A stretch of DNA of 64,000 nucleotides, from positions 45,212-109,211 of the forward strand of contig UQRP01000005.1 of NCBI GenBank assembly GCA_900543585.1, written 5' to 3'. A program made the translations under genes and the position numbers. The notes under the pieces are model-generated. The model searched no databases. It saw only the letters and a program-made list of their open reading frames with translations, and was not told the DNA's origin. Shown here in pieces: positions 26,033-35,629 of the stretch. The first letter of the stretch is position 1. Each line of letters begins with the position of its first letter. This DNA is from an uncultured Prevotella sp. GTDB lineage: Bacteria > Bacteroidota > Bacteroidia > Bacteroidales > Bacteroidaceae.

Positions 26033-27823
26033 TTACTTGCCTTTCTCCATGTCAGCCTTCAGCTTGGCGAGGACGTCGAGGTCGCCGAGAGAAGTACCAG
26101 CCTGTACATTGTTGATGACAGGAGTCTCGCTCTGCTTGCGGTTGTTGCCGCTGTTGGCATGGCGACGTGGACGTGGCTCATCGTGACCCTCCTCGAAGGT
26201 ACGGCTGTGAGAGAGGATGATGCGATGAGACTCCTTGTTGAACTCGATAACCATGAACGGCAGCTCCTCACCGAGCTTAGCCTCAGAGCCATCCTGCTTT
26301 GTCAGGTGCTTAGGAGTAGCGAAGCCCTCGCCACCCTCGTCGAGAGTGATAACGGCGCCCTTGTCCATCATCTTGGTAATCTTACCGTTGTGGACAGTGC
26401 CGGGCTCGTAGATCTGCTCGTACTTGTCCCAAGGATTCTCCTCAAGCTGCTTGTGGCCGAGGCTCAGACGACGATTCTCCTTGTCGATCTCCAGAACGAT
26501 GACCTGAATCTCGGCACCCACTGTTGTGAACTCAGAAGGATGCTTCACCTTCTTGGTCCAAGACAGGTCAGAGATGTGGATAAGACCATCAACACCCTCC
26601 TCGAGCTCTACGAAGATACCGAAGTTGGTGAAGTTGCGGACCTTTGCAGTGTGGATAGAGCCGACAGGATACTTCTGCTCGATATTCTCCCAAGGATCCT
26701 CCTTGAGCTGCTTCAGACCGAGAGACATCTTGCGCTCCTGACGGTCGAGAGACAGGATAACGGCCTCTACCTCGTCGCCGACGTGGAGGAACTCCTGAGC
26801 TGAACGCAGGTGCTGGCTCCAAGACATCTCAGAGACGTGGATAAGACCCTCGACACCCGGCTGAATCTCTACGAAAGCACCGTAGTCAGCGATGACGACA
26901 ACTTTACCCTTGACATGGTCACCCACCTTGAGGTTGGGATCAAGGCTGTCCCAAGGATGCGGAGTGAGCTGCTTGACACCGAGAGCGATGCGCTTCTTCT
27001 CCTGGTCGAAGTCGAGGATAACGACCTTGATCTTCTGGTCGAGCTGGACAACCTCATGAGGATCGCTGACGCGGCCCCAAGAGAGGTCTGTGATGTGCAC
27101 GAGTCCGTCGACACCACCAAGGTCGACGAAGACACCATAGGAAGTGATGTTCTTGACAGTACCCTCGAGGACCTGACCCTTCTCCAGGTGAGAGATGATC
27201 TCCTTCTTCTGAGCTTCGAGCTCTGCCTCGATGAGTGCTTTGTGTGAAACGACAACGTTGCGGAACTCCTGGTTGATCTTGACAACCTTGAACTCCATGG
27301 TCTTGCCAACGAAGACGTCGTAGTCGCGTATAGGATGGACGTCAATCTGTGAACCGGGCAGGAAGGCCTCGATGCCATAGACATCGACAATCATACCACC
27401 CTTGGTGCGGCACTTGATGAAGCCCTGGATAACCTCGTCGTTCTCCATAGCCTCGTTGATCTTTTCCCAGCTCTTTGCCAGGCGTGCTTTCTTGTGAGAG
27501 AGAACAAGCTGTCCGCGCTTGTCCTCCTGATCCTCAACATAGACCTCCACTTTGTCGCCGATCTTCAGGTCGGGGTTGTAGCGGAACTCTGATGCGGGGA
27601 TGATGCCGTCGCTCTTGTAGCCGATGTTGACGACAACTTCTTTCTTGTCGATAGAGATGACAGTGCCCTCGACAACCTCGTGGTCCTGAATCTTGCTCAG
27701 CGTGTTGTCGTAAGCCTTCTCCTGCTCCTCTTTGCTTGCAGTAGAGGTGCTGCCATTCTCGAACTCATCCCAGTCGAAGTCGTCCAATGGCTTTACGTTC
27801 TTGACGTCGTTTAAATTTGACAT
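26033..27823 (-). CDS. rpsA: 30S ribosomal protein S1
   Basis: 596 residues. Binds mRNA at the 30S subunit and helps initiation, which matters in Bacteroidetes where Shine-Dalgarno sites are rare. Six S1/OB-fold domains are visible: VVEGTVISIDKKEVVVNIG near 50, then repeats such as LEGTVKNITSYGVFVDLGG and AKVRNFTNFGIFVELEEG. The C-terminus is low-complexity (RPRRHANSGNNRKQ). It is a single-gene unit with its own promoter and terminator. Confidence 0.96.
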   Translation of the reverse strand: MSNLNDVKNVKPLDDFDWDEFENGSTSTASKEEQEKAYDNTLSKIQDHEVVEGTVISIDKKEVVVNIGYKSDGIIPASEFRYNPDLKIGDKVEVYVEDQEDKRGQLVLSHKKARLAKSWEKINEAMENDEVIQGFIKCRTKGGMIVDVYGIEAFLPGSQIDVHPIRDYDVFVGKTMEFKVVKINQEFRNVVVSHKALIEAELEAQKKEIISHLEKGQVLEGTVKNITSYGVFVDLGGVDGLVHITDLSWGRVSDPHEVVQLDQKIKVVILDFDQEKKRIALGVKQLTPHPWDSLDPNLKVGDHVKGKVVVIADYGAFVEIQPGVEGLIHVSEMSWSQHLRSAQEFLHVGDEVEAVILSLDRQERKMSLGLKQLKEDPWENIEQKYPVGSIHTAKVRNFTNFGIFVELEEGVDGLIHISDLSWTKKVKHPSEFTTVGAEIQVIVLEIDKENRRLSLGHKQLEENPWDKYEQIYEPGTVHNGKITKMMDKGAVITLDEGGEGFATPKHLTKQDGSEAKLGEELPFMVIEFNKESHRIILSHSRTFEEGHDEPRPRRHANSGNNRKQSETPVINNVQAGTSLGDLDVLAKLKADMEKGK

Positions 27824-27874
27824 AAATAATTTGTTGTTTGTAAATTAATAAAGTTAGACTTTATGTGATACTTT

Positions 27875-27899
27875 TGGGGCACAATATACCCATGCCCCT
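27875..27899 (-). promoter_or_regulatory. rpsA: Leader hairpin of rpsA
   Basis: GGGGCA (27876-27881) pairs with TGCCCC (27893-27898) with an 11-nt AT-rich loop. It lies in the transcribed leader between the promoter (27913-27920) and the start. S1 is often autoregulated in other bacteria; a role here is inferred, not shown. Confidence 0.4.
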
Positions 27900-27912
27900 T
27901 TAAAATCGGGTG

Positions 27913-27920
27913 CAAAGGTA
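27913..27920 (-). promoter_or_regulatory. rpsA: -7 element of the rpsA promoter
   Basis: The minus strand reads TACCTTTG, the commonest form of TAnnTTTG before strong housekeeping genes, 90 bp from the start. No -33 box is obvious. Confidence 0.55.
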
Positions 27921-28110
27921 CTCACTTTTGCTCATTTGCCCATGTTTTAGGGCGGAAGAATCCGCTAAATTATGGATAATTAACTATGCCGCCCGTATTG
28001 ACTTGCACACTGGCGAGACTTTTGTGCTTGAAAGCTATGAAATTATGTTAAAAATATATTTAATTGTGGAATTTTGCCATATGAAGAGAACAATAATCCA
28101 AATATTTTAC

Positions 28111-28118
28111 TATCTTTG
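28111..28118 (+). promoter_or_regulatory. -7 element before the AraC-type regulator
   Basis: TATCTTTG, about 150 bp before ATG 28267, implying a long 5' leader (about 28124-28266). I see no -33 box at a usual distance. The leader holds no hairpin that I can name. Confidence 0.45.
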
Positions 28119-28266
28119 CAAAAGACGTAATAAAAACGAAACAAACTAAGGAATCGGCTGTGGGCCAGCTTCCCGCACCGTGCAATCATCCTACCAGGCT
28201 TTAATACCCATCTCACATCAGCTTGCAGTCATGCAGGCCTGCTAAAATAGTTTTATCCATCCCACT

Positions 28267-28755
28267 ATGACAAAGTATAATATAGTTCAGAAGAAAGAAA
28301 AAGATGCCGCCTACCGGACCTTGGTAAGCCCGCGTCTTATGGATGAGCTCGAGCAGTGCATCAATGACATTATCATTGTCCAAAAGAAATACAAGGACAA
28401 GGACTATTCGGCCAAACGATTGGCAGAGGACCTGAATACTAACACAAGGTATATCTCGGCGGTTGTCAATGTTCGGTTCCACATGAACTACACTTCCTAT
28501 GTCAACAAATACCGTATCCAGGAGGCGATGTCCCTGTTGGTGGATAAACGATACCAGGATCTCAACATGGAGGACATCTCGGATATGGTAGGGTTCTCTA
28601 ACCGTCAGTCTTTCTATGCCTCTTTCTACAAGATTAATGGCATTACTCCCCGCGACTACAAGCTGCAGCATCTCAGACAGATGGCGCAGTCGATGGAGAG
28701 GGCTAAGAAACGTACCAGAAAAGCATCAACAACAAATAATGAGGACAAAGAATGA
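28267..28755 (+). CDS. AraC-family-like helix-turn-helix regulator, without sensor domain
   Basis: 162 residues. Almost all of the protein is an AraC-type DNA-binding domain: first helix-turn-helix near DYSAKRLAEDLNTNTRYISA (about 46-65), second near MEDISDMVGFSNRQSFYASF, then GITPRDYK. There is no N-terminal sensor domain. It overlaps the downstream DPP III gene by 17 bp, so the two are co-transcribed and may be translationally coupled. It may control that gene or a wider set; no operator can be named. Confidence 0.88.
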   Translation: MTKYNIVQKKEKDAAYRTLVSPRLMDELEQCINDIIIVQKKYKDKDYSAKRLAEDLNTNTRYISAVVNVRFHMNYTSYVNKYRIQEAMSLLVDKRYQDLNMEDISDMVGFSNRQSFYASFYKINGITPRDYKLQHLRQMAQSMERAKKRTRKASTTNNEDKE

Positions 28756-30700
28756 AGATTTCGTCTATTCCGATGAGCGGTTTGCTGATCTCCAGCTGTT
28801 GCGCTATCGGGTGGATGGATTCGCCGGATTGAGTTTAAATAAGAAAAAGTATATCTATTATTTGGCCAAGGCTACGTTAGCCGGGCGCGATATCACTACC
28901 GACCAATATGGCAAGTACAACCTCGATATCAGAAAAGTTTTTGAGGCTATACTACTCTCAGAGGGTGCAAAGAAGGACAGGGATAACTACGAACAGGCTG
29001 TGGTTTACCTTAAAAGACTTTGGTTTTCTAACGGTATCTACCACCATTATGGCTGTGAGAAGTTTGTCCCCGAATTTTCAGAGCAATGGTTTAGAAAGTG
29101 TGTGAAGGAGCTTCGGTCATGCGACCAGCTGTTTGCTAAGTATGGTGGCGTGGAAAAGTTCCTCAACGTTATCTGCACGGTCATCTTCGACCCTGCTGTC
29201 CTGCCCAAGCGCGTCAACCAGGCGGCTGGTGAGGATTTGGTTCAGACTTCAGCCTGCAACTTCTATGAGGGTGTTACCCAGAAAGAAGCCGAGGATTATT
29301 ATGCTTCGACTAAAGATGCTACGCTTGGAGACTGTCAGCCCTCCTGGGGCTTGAACTCAAAACTGGTGAAGCGTGACGGCAAGATTGTGGAGGAGCCTTA
29401 CACAGCCTCCGGACTTTATGGTAAGGCTATCTCTGAGATTGTGAAATGGCTCGGCAAAGCCGCTGAGGTGGCTGAGAATGACGCGCAGCGGAAAATCCTG
29501 TCCACACTCATCGATTATTATAAAACCGGTGACGTGCGCCTTTTCGACGCTTACAGCATAGAATGGCTGAAAGAACAGGCTGGAGACGTCGACTTTATCA
29601 ATGGTTTCATAGAGGTCTATGGCGATCCTTTGGGCATTAAGGGTACTTGGGAGGGTATCGTAGAGCTCAGAGACCATGAGGCAACGCGGCGTACTCAGTT
29701 GATTGCAGGCAACGCCCAGTGGTTTGAGGACCATTCGCCCGTGGACCCTCGCTTCAGAAAGCCCGTTGTCAAGGGCGTATCGGCTCATGTCATCGAGGCC
29801 GTCATGCTTGGCGGTGAGGAGTATCCTTCTACCGCCATCGGCATCAATCTGCCTAATGCAGACTGGATAAGAGCACGTTATGGTTCTAAGAGTGTGACGA
29901 TAGGTAATCTCACCGATGCTTACAACAAAGCGGCACATGGCAATGGCTTCAATGAGGAGTTTGTCATTGATGATGCGACTCGTGCCCTTATCGATAAATA
30001 TGGTGACCTTTGCGATGACCTGCATACGGATCTCCATGAGTGTCTGGGGCATGGCAGTGGTCAGTTGCTGCCCGGTGTCTCGCCGGAAGCCTTGAAAGCC
30101 TATGGCAGTACGATAGAAGAGGCTCGCGCGGACCTCTTCGGGCTCTACTATCTTGCCGACCCTAAACTTATAGAACTTGGACTCGTTCCTGATGCGGAAG
30201 CGTACAAGAGCCAGTATTATCATTATCTGATGAATGGCTTGTTGACGCAGCTCGTGCGCATCAAGCCTGGTCATCAGATTGAAGAGGCTCATATGCGCAA
30301 CCGCGCTATTATCGCAAGATGGGTCTTAGACCATGCTGAAGGAAGCGTAGAGCTGACGAAAGTTGGCGGCAAGACTTATGTTAAGGTCAATGACTATGTC
30401 AAACTCCGTGAACGCTTTGGCAAGCTTTTGGCAGAGATTCAGCGGATAAAGAGTGAGGGAGACTATGACGCTGCCAGACAAATGGTGGAATCCTATGGCG
30501 TGAAGATAGACCCGCAACTTCATGAAGAAGTCCTGGCGCGTTATGAGAAACTGCATATTGCTCCCTATAAAGGCTTTATCAACCCTTGGATGAAGCCCGT
30601 CGTTGATAGTGAGGAAAATATCACAGATGTCGTCCTCGACTACACAGAGACCTACAGCCATCAGATGCTACGCTATTCCAACGAGTATGGGTTGCTGTAG
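28739..30700 (+). CDS. Dipeptidyl peptidase III (M49 zinc peptidase)
   Basis: 653 residues. Releases dipeptides from the N-terminus of short peptides. The zinc motif H433ECLGH438 is the Bacteroides-type variant of HELLGH (DPP III of B. thetaiotaomicron has the same form), and the third ligand lies in E460EARAD. The start MRTKNEDFVYSDERF is taken at 28739; upstream codons in this frame belong to the regulator in another frame. No signal peptide, so probably cytosolic and used for peptide catabolism. Confidence 0.93.
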   Translation: MRTKNEDFVYSDERFADLQLLRYRVDGFAGLSLNKKKYIYYLAKATLAGRDITTDQYGKYNLDIRKVFEAILLSEGAKKDRDNYEQAVVYLKRLWFSNGIYHHYGCEKFVPEFSEQWFRKCVKELRSCDQLFAKYGGVEKFLNVICTVIFDPAVLPKRVNQAAGEDLVQTSACNFYEGVTQKEAEDYYASTKDATLGDCQPSWGLNSKLVKRDGKIVEEPYTASGLYGKAISEIVKWLGKAAEVAENDAQRKILSTLIDYYKTGDVRLFDAYSIEWLKEQAGDVDFINGFIEVYGDPLGIKGTWEGIVELRDHEATRRTQLIAGNAQWFEDHSPVDPRFRKPVVKGVSAHVIEAVMLGGEEYPSTAIGINLPNADWIRARYGSKSVTIGNLTDAYNKAAHGNGFNEEFVIDDATRALIDKYGDLCDDLHTDLHECLGHGSGQLLPGVSPEALKAYGSTIEEARADLFGLYYLADPKLIELGLVPDAEAYKSQYYHYLMNGLLTQLVRIKPGHQIEEAHMRNRAIIARWVLDHAEGSVELTKVGGKTYVKVNDYVKLRERFGKLLAEIQRIKSEGDYDAARQMVESYGVKIDPQLHEEVLARYEKLHIAPYKGFINPWMKPVVDSEENITDVVLDYTETYSHQMLRYSNEYGLL

Positions 30701-30782
30701 GACTTCCTGATTCTCTATACGGGATAGCCGGGTCGATGCTGGTTCCGGCAGCAGACCTTACAACGAATGATGATTGACAATA

Positions 30783-31406
30783 ATGGATAAAGAAGAAATT
30801 CAAGATAAGATACGCGAGCTGAAGCGCAGCTTTCGGCTCGTCATGAATGGTCCAGCCTCGCAGTCTATGCGTGAGAAGGGTGTGGACTATCGCCTCAATT
30901 GGGGAGTGCCCTTTATGCAGCTCAAGCAGATGGCAAAAGATTTGCCTCACGATTATGATTTTGCTATTGCATTGTGGAAGGAAGATATTCGTGAGTGCAA
31001 GATTCTCGCTACATTGACGATGCCGGCTGAGGCTATGCCGGAAGATGTTGCTGATATATGGATGGAGCAGACCAACTCTCAGGAATTGGCTGAGATGCAG
31101 GCCTTCAACCTTTATCAGAATGTCAGTTATGCCCCTAAGATTGCCTATCGCTGGATGGCCACTGGAAAGGAGCTTTACGAGATCTGTGCTTACGACATTC
31201 TCGGGCGCCTTTTCATGAAGGGCGTAGAACCTAATGAGAGGGGTATCAACGAGTTTGTAGACCAGGCTGTCACTGCCTTAAAGTCTTCCTCGGCGGGTGT
31301 GCGCCATGCGGCTATGAATGCTGTCATGCGCTTTGCTGAACTGGGACTCATCTACGAGCGAATCGCTAAAACAGCGCTTAAAAGAGAACAAATTGACTTG
31401 TTATAA
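30783..31406 (+). CDS. DNA alkylation repair protein, AlkD-like
   Basis: 207 residues from ATG 30783 (a TTG at 30774 adds three more). All-helical, HEAT-like repeats with WGVPFMQLKQMAKDL, an ALWKEDIRECKILATL segment and WMATGKELYEICAYDIL. AlkD family glycosylases remove N3- and N7-alkylpurines. Family-specific catalytic Asp/Trp are not certain from reading alone, so enzyme activity is inferred. It follows DPP III after 82 bp. Confidence 0.8.
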   Translation: MDKEEIQDKIRELKRSFRLVMNGPASQSMREKGVDYRLNWGVPFMQLKQMAKDLPHDYDFAIALWKEDIRECKILATLTMPAEAMPEDVADIWMEQTNSQELAEMQAFNLYQNVSYAPKIAYRWMATGKELYEICAYDILGRLFMKGVEPNERGINEFVDQAVTALKSSSAGVRHAAMNAVMRFAELGLIYERIAKTALKREQIDLL

Positions 31407-31463
31407 ACTTTCTTAAAATAAACAGCTTTAGAACCATTTTAATATTATTTAGTGGCTATCGCT

Positions 31464-31494
31464 TCTGCCCTCAGAAAGAAAAGTTGTACTTTTG
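31464..31494 (+). promoter_or_regulatory. Promoter of the moxR-bat operon
   Basis: TCTG (31464-31467), 19 bp, TACTTTTG (31487-31494), 43 bp before the moxR ATG. One mismatch in the -33 box. Confidence 0.6.
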
Positions 31495-31537
31495 CGGATT
31501 GTAAAAAACGTACAATCCAAAAGACAATTTTTGCATT

Positions 31538-32533
31538 ATGGCAGAATCAGTAGACATTCGTGAACTGAACATACTCATCGAGCAGCAGAGCGGCTTTGTC
31601 AATAACTTGACGGCTGGCATGAACAGAGTTATCGTAGGGCAGAAGCACCTCATCGACTCTCTGCTTATCTCCCTTCTCAGTGATGGCCACATTCTGCTGG
31701 AAGGTGTTCCCGGACTGGCAAAGACACTTGCTATCCGAACACTTTCACAGCTTGTTGATGCCGACTTCTCACGTATCCAGTTCACTCCCGATCTTCTTCC
31801 GGCGGATGTCATCGGAACAATGATATACTCTCAGAAAGACGAGAAGTTCCAAGTCAAGGAAGGTCCCGTCTTCGCTAACTTCGTCTTGGCCGATGAGATT
31901 AACCGTGCTCCGGCAAAGGTGCAGAGCGCGCTTCTTGAGGCTATGCAGGAGCATCAGGTGACTATCGGCGACAAGACTTTCAGCCTCCCAAAGCCCTTCC
32001 TTGTTATGGCTACACAGAACCCTATCGAGCAGGAAGGTACCTATCAGTTGCCGGAGGCCCAGGTTGACCGATTCATGCTGAAAGTTATTATCGGCTATCC
32101 CACAATCGATGAGGAAAAACAAATTATCCGCGAGAATTTGGAGAAGAGTATGCCAACCGTGACACCAGTATGCAGTGCTGACGATATTCTCAAGGCTCGT
32201 GATGTCGTCAACCAGGTTTATATCGATGAAAAGATAGAGCAGTATATCGCTGACATCGTCTTTGCCACGCGTTATCCTGACCGTTATGGATTGCCGCAGC
32301 TGAAGGATATGATAACTTTCGGCGGATCGCCACGTGCCAGCATCAATCTTGCCAAGGCATCACGCGCTTATGCTTTCATCAAGCATAGAGGCTATGTGGT
32401 GCCGGAAGACGTACGCGCTGTGGCTCACGACGTGCTGCGTCATCGTATCGGTCTGAGCTATGAGGCTGAGGCTGCCAATGTGACGAGCGAGGAAATCGTA
32501 AGCCAGATTATCAATAAGGTGGAGGTGCCTTAA
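31538..32533 (+). CDS. moxR: MoxR-family AAA+ ATPase
   Basis: 331 residues, sometimes named batR. A chaperone-like ATPase that acts with von Willebrand A (VWA) proteins. Walker A G56VPGLAKT63 and Walker B VLADEINRAPAKVQSALLEA, sensor TQNPIEQEGTYQLPEAQ and a C-terminal lid are all present. It is the first gene of the eight-gene Bat cluster. Confidence 0.95.
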   Translation: MAESVDIRELNILIEQQSGFVNNLTAGMNRVIVGQKHLIDSLLISLLSDGHILLEGVPGLAKTLAIRTLSQLVDADFSRIQFTPDLLPADVIGTMIYSQKDEKFQVKEGPVFANFVLADEINRAPAKVQSALLEAMQEHQVTIGDKTFSLPKPFLVMATQNPIEQEGTYQLPEAQVDRFMLKVIIGYPTIDEEKQIIRENLEKSMPTVTPVCSADDILKARDVVNQVYIDEKIEQYIADIVFATRYPDRYGLPQLKDMITFGGSPRASINLAKASRAYAFIKHRGYVVPEDVRAVAHDVLRHRIGLSYEAEAANVTSEEIVSQIINKVEVP

Positions 32534-32547
32534 TGGTTGCTTTCTCA

Positions 32548-32586
32548 TCATCTGTCGCTAAGTAAAGACTTCATCTGTCGCTAAGT
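32548..32586 (+). repeat. 16-bp direct repeat between moxR and the DUF58 gene
   Basis: TCATCTGTCGCTAAGT occurs at 32548-32563 and again at 32571-32586, 23 bp apart. It looks like a recent short tandem duplication. Confidence 0.6.
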
Positions 32587-32594
32587 TAAGAACA

Positions 32595-33464
32595 ATGGAT
32601 ACTCAGGATATTCTTCGAAAGGTAAGAAAGATAGAGATAAAGACGCGCGGGCTGAGCCAGAACATTTTTGCCGGACAGTACCACTCTGCTTTTAAAGGCC
32701 GTGGTATGGAGTTCGCTGAGGTGCGGGAGTATCAGTTCGGCGATGATGTGCGTGACATTGACTGGAATGTTACGGCTCGCTTTGGTCGACCTTTCGTCAA
32801 GGTGTTCGAGGAAGAGCGCGAGCTTACTGTGATGCTGCTGGTCGATGTGTCCGGGTCTCTTGACTTTGGTACCGTGCAGCAGAATAAGCGCGATTTGGCT
32901 ACGGAGATAGCTGCCACGATAGCATTCTCCGCCATTCAGAACAATGATAAGATAGGTGTTATCTTCTTCTCCGACAGGATAGAGAAATATATTCCGCCAA
33001 AGAAGGGCAGAAAACATATATTGTATATCATCCGCGAAATGCTCGACTTCCATCCGCAGAGCAACAAGACAGATATAGCCATGGCTACGGCTTACCTCAC
33101 CAGGGTAATGAAGCGTCGCTGCACCTCCTTCCTGATAAGTGATTTCTACGACAATAAAGATTTCTCGCGCGAGATGGAGATTGCCAACCGCAAGCACGAC
33201 GTTGTGGCTATACAAGTCTATGACCCGCGCGCCAAGTCCTTGCCCGATGTGGGTCTGATGAAGGTTCGCGACGCTGAGACAGGTCACGAGATGTATATTG
33301 ATACTTCCAGCAAGAAACTTCGGCGGGCACATACTGCTTACTGGATGAATCGGGAGCAGTATCTCCGGCAGACTTTTGCCAAAAGCAAGGTGGACTGGAC
33401 GTCGATAGCCACCAATGAGGATTTTACAGCTTCGTTGATGATGCTCTTCAAGCAGCGGTCATAA
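32595..33464 (+). CDS. DUF58 domain protein of the Bat cluster
   Basis: 289 residues. The family signature is EYQFGDDVRDIDWNVTARFG followed by a VWA-like fold beginning LLVDVSGSLDFG, with the metal-site DVSGS. Partners MoxR in most genomes. No membrane helix, so it probably acts on the cytoplasmic side as an adaptor. It follows moxR by 61 bp. Confidence 0.92.
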   Translation: MDTQDILRKVRKIEIKTRGLSQNIFAGQYHSAFKGRGMEFAEVREYQFGDDVRDIDWNVTARFGRPFVKVFEEERELTVMLLVDVSGSLDFGTVQQNKRDLATEIAATIAFSAIQNNDKIGVIFFSDRIEKYIPPKKGRKHILYIIREMLDFHPQSNKTDIAMATAYLTRVMKRRCTSFLISDFYDNKDFSREMEIANRKHDVVAIQVYDPRAKSLPDVGLMKVRDAETGHEMYIDTSSKKLRRAHTAYWMNREQYLRQTFAKSKVDWTSIATNEDFTASLMMLFKQRS

Positions 33465-33525
33465 GCGTTGGAAATAATTAGGCGTAACAAGCTTTTTAAG
33501 GAATAAAACAAAGAACAGGTTTGAG

Positions 33526-34605
33526 ATGAGAAGACTTCTCAAATATATATTAGCAGTTTTGATGCTCTTTTCCGCCCGCATGGTTGTGGCGCAGGTGAGC
33601 GTAGAACAGTCGGTAGACTCCATTAGCATCTTGATAGGCCAGCAGGCCCATCTTCATCTGGATGTAACGTTTCCCGACGGCTCTCGTATTGCGTGGCCGA
33701 AACTGAAGGCAGGACTGTACCTGACTCCAGGCGTGGAAGTCGTCGAGGCTGCTGCTCCCGACACAGTCAGCCACAGTGGAGGAGCGTACAAAGTGCGCAA
33801 GACATATGCCATAACCTCTTTCTATCAGCGGATCTATGCTATACCCGCGCTAAAAGTGGGTGTTAATGGCAAGAGCTATCAAGGCAATGCTTCGGCACTA
33901 AAGGTTATCACTGTGGATGTGGATACATTGCACCCTAACCAGTTCTATGGCCCGAAGGATGTTCAGGACAATCCTTTCCAATGGTCTGAGTGGGCTCCCT
34001 TCTTCTGGCTGGCGTTGCTTGTCGTCATTCTGGTACTTCTCGGGCTCTATCTCTTTATTAGGCTGAAAGAGAATAAGCCGATTATTACGAAGGTCAGAAT
34101 CGTGCGTCATGTTCCTCCTCATCAGCGTGCTTTGCAGGCTATTGATGACATCAAGCGTGAGGGCATGCAGTCGAGTGAAGACCAGAAGGCTTATTACACC
34201 CGCCTCACTGACACGTTGCGGCAATATATTCAGGAGCGCTTCGGCTTCAATGCCAGAGAGATGACGACGGATCAGATTCTTGAGAACTTGCAGCGTCTCG
34301 GCGACAGAAAGATGATAGATGAACTCCGTGAGCTGTTCCAGACGGCTGACCTTGTGAAGTTTGCCAAGTATTCTACGCTCCTCAACGAGAACGACCTCAA
34401 TCTGGTCAATGCCGTCAACTTCATCGACGAGACCAAGCTCGAAGGTCAGGCCGTGGAGGAGAAGATCGTGCCTAAACTCTCTGATGATGACAAAAAGACA
34501 CGCTCCAACCGCATAACGATAAAGACGCTTCTGTGGGTCTTCGGCGTTATTGTGATAGCGCTGCTGGCTTACATAATATACAACATTTATTTGTTGACCG
34601 TGTAA
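33526..34605 (+). CDS. BatD-like/DUF4381-type membrane protein
   Basis: 359 residues. Signal peptide (1-22, ending VVAQ), an extracytoplasmic Ig-like part (23-150), a transmembrane helix (about 157-178), a charged cytoplasmic-like helical region rich in RLTDTLRQYIQERFG, and a second C-terminal helix (about 333-355). It is found between DUF58 and batA in Bacteroidetes. Function is unknown; it probably joins the membrane complex of the Bat proteins. Confidence 0.85.
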   Translation: MRRLLKYILAVLMLFSARMVVAQVSVEQSVDSISILIGQQAHLHLDVTFPDGSRIAWPKLKAGLYLTPGVEVVEAAAPDTVSHSGGAYKVRKTYAITSFYQRIYAIPALKVGVNGKSYQGNASALKVITVDVDTLHPNQFYGPKDVQDNPFQWSEWAPFFWLALLVVILVLLGLYLFIRLKENKPIITKVRIVRHVPPHQRALQAIDDIKREGMQSSEDQKAYYTRLTDTLRQYIQERFGFNAREMTTDQILENLQRLGDRKMIDELRELFQTADLVKFAKYSTLLNENDLNLVNAVNFIDETKLEGQAVEEKIVPKLSDDDKKTRSNRITIKTLLWVFGVIVIALLAYIIYNIYLLTV

Positions 34606-34606
34606 A

Positions 34607-35605
34607 ATGGAATTCGCAAACAAAGAATATTTCCTCCTGCTGTTGCTCCTCATACCATATATATTATGGTATTTCCTTTATAGGAAGCGGAGCGAGCCAA
34701 CGATGCGCATGAGTGACACGCGGGCCTACTACAATGCCCCTAAGAGCCTTCGTGAGCGTCTCGTCGATGCTCCCATGGTTCTTCGAATTGCCACCTTCGT
34801 GCTCATAGTCATCGTCTTGGCCCGTCCTCAGACCCACAACTCGTGGGGCAGCAAGACCGTGGAAGGTATCGACATCATGCTGGCTATGGATGTCTCCACA
34901 TCTATGCTGGCCGAGGACCTGAAGCCGAACCGTATTGAGGCCGCTAAGGATGTTGCTGCCGAATTCATCAGCGGGCGTCCCAACGACAATATCGGTCTGA
35001 CCATTTTTGCTGGTGAGGCTTTCACGCAATGTCCGATGACCACCGATCATGCCTCCCTGCTCAGTCTCTTGCAGAATGTGCGCACCGACATCGCTGCCCG
35101 TGGACTCATTCAGGATGGTACCGCTATCGGTATGGGCCTGGCCAATGCTATCTCCCGACTGAAGACCTCTAAGGCGAAGAGCAAGGTTGTTATCCTCCTA
35201 ACGGACGGTTCCAATAACATGGGCGACATCTCACCGATGACAGCAGCGCAGATAGCCAGATCTTTAGGGATAAGAGTCTATACCATCGCGGTGGGCACCA
35301 ACAAGGTTGCGCCTTATCCTATGCCGGTGGGTGGAACGGTGCAGTATGTCAACATGCCCGTGGATATTGATACCAAGACACTTAGCGACATAGCGGCTAC
35401 CACCGATGGCAACTTCTACCGTGCTACCAATACAGCACAGCTTAAACAGATTTATCATGATATAGATACGTTGGAGAAGACAAAGATGGACGTGAAAAAG
35501 TTCTCGAAGCGTTACGACGCTTATCAGCCTTTCGCGCTGGCGGCCATTCTCTGCCTGCTCTTAGAGATACTCTTAAGAAATACTTATCTGCGGAGAATTC
35601 CCTAA
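34607..35605 (+). CDS. batA: BatA, VWA domain membrane protein
   Basis: 332 residues. Two N-terminal helices (about 7-22 and 58-75) flank the start, then a VWA domain with the metal-ion site D95-V-S97-T-S99 and later TDGSNNMGD, and a C-terminal helix (about 305-325). Bat proteins were described in Bacteroides fragilis as an aerotolerance operon. It starts 1 bp after the previous gene. Confidence 0.95.
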   Translation: MEFANKEYFLLLLLLIPYILWYFLYRKRSEPTMRMSDTRAYYNAPKSLRERLVDAPMVLRIATFVLIVIVLARPQTHNSWGSKTVEGIDIMLAMDVSTSMLAEDLKPNRIEAAKDVAAEFISGRPNDNIGLTIFAGEAFTQCPMTTDHASLLSLLQNVRTDIAARGLIQDGTAIGMGLANAISRLKTSKAKSKVVILLTDGSNNMGDISPMTAAQIARSLGIRVYTIAVGTNKVAPYPMPVGGTVQYVNMPVDIDTKTLSDIAATTDGNFYRATNTAQLKQIYHDIDTLEKTKMDVKKFSKRYDAYQPFALAAILCLLLEILLRNTYLRRIP

Positions 35606-35629
35606 TACCAACTTATAAGTCAAGAAAAG

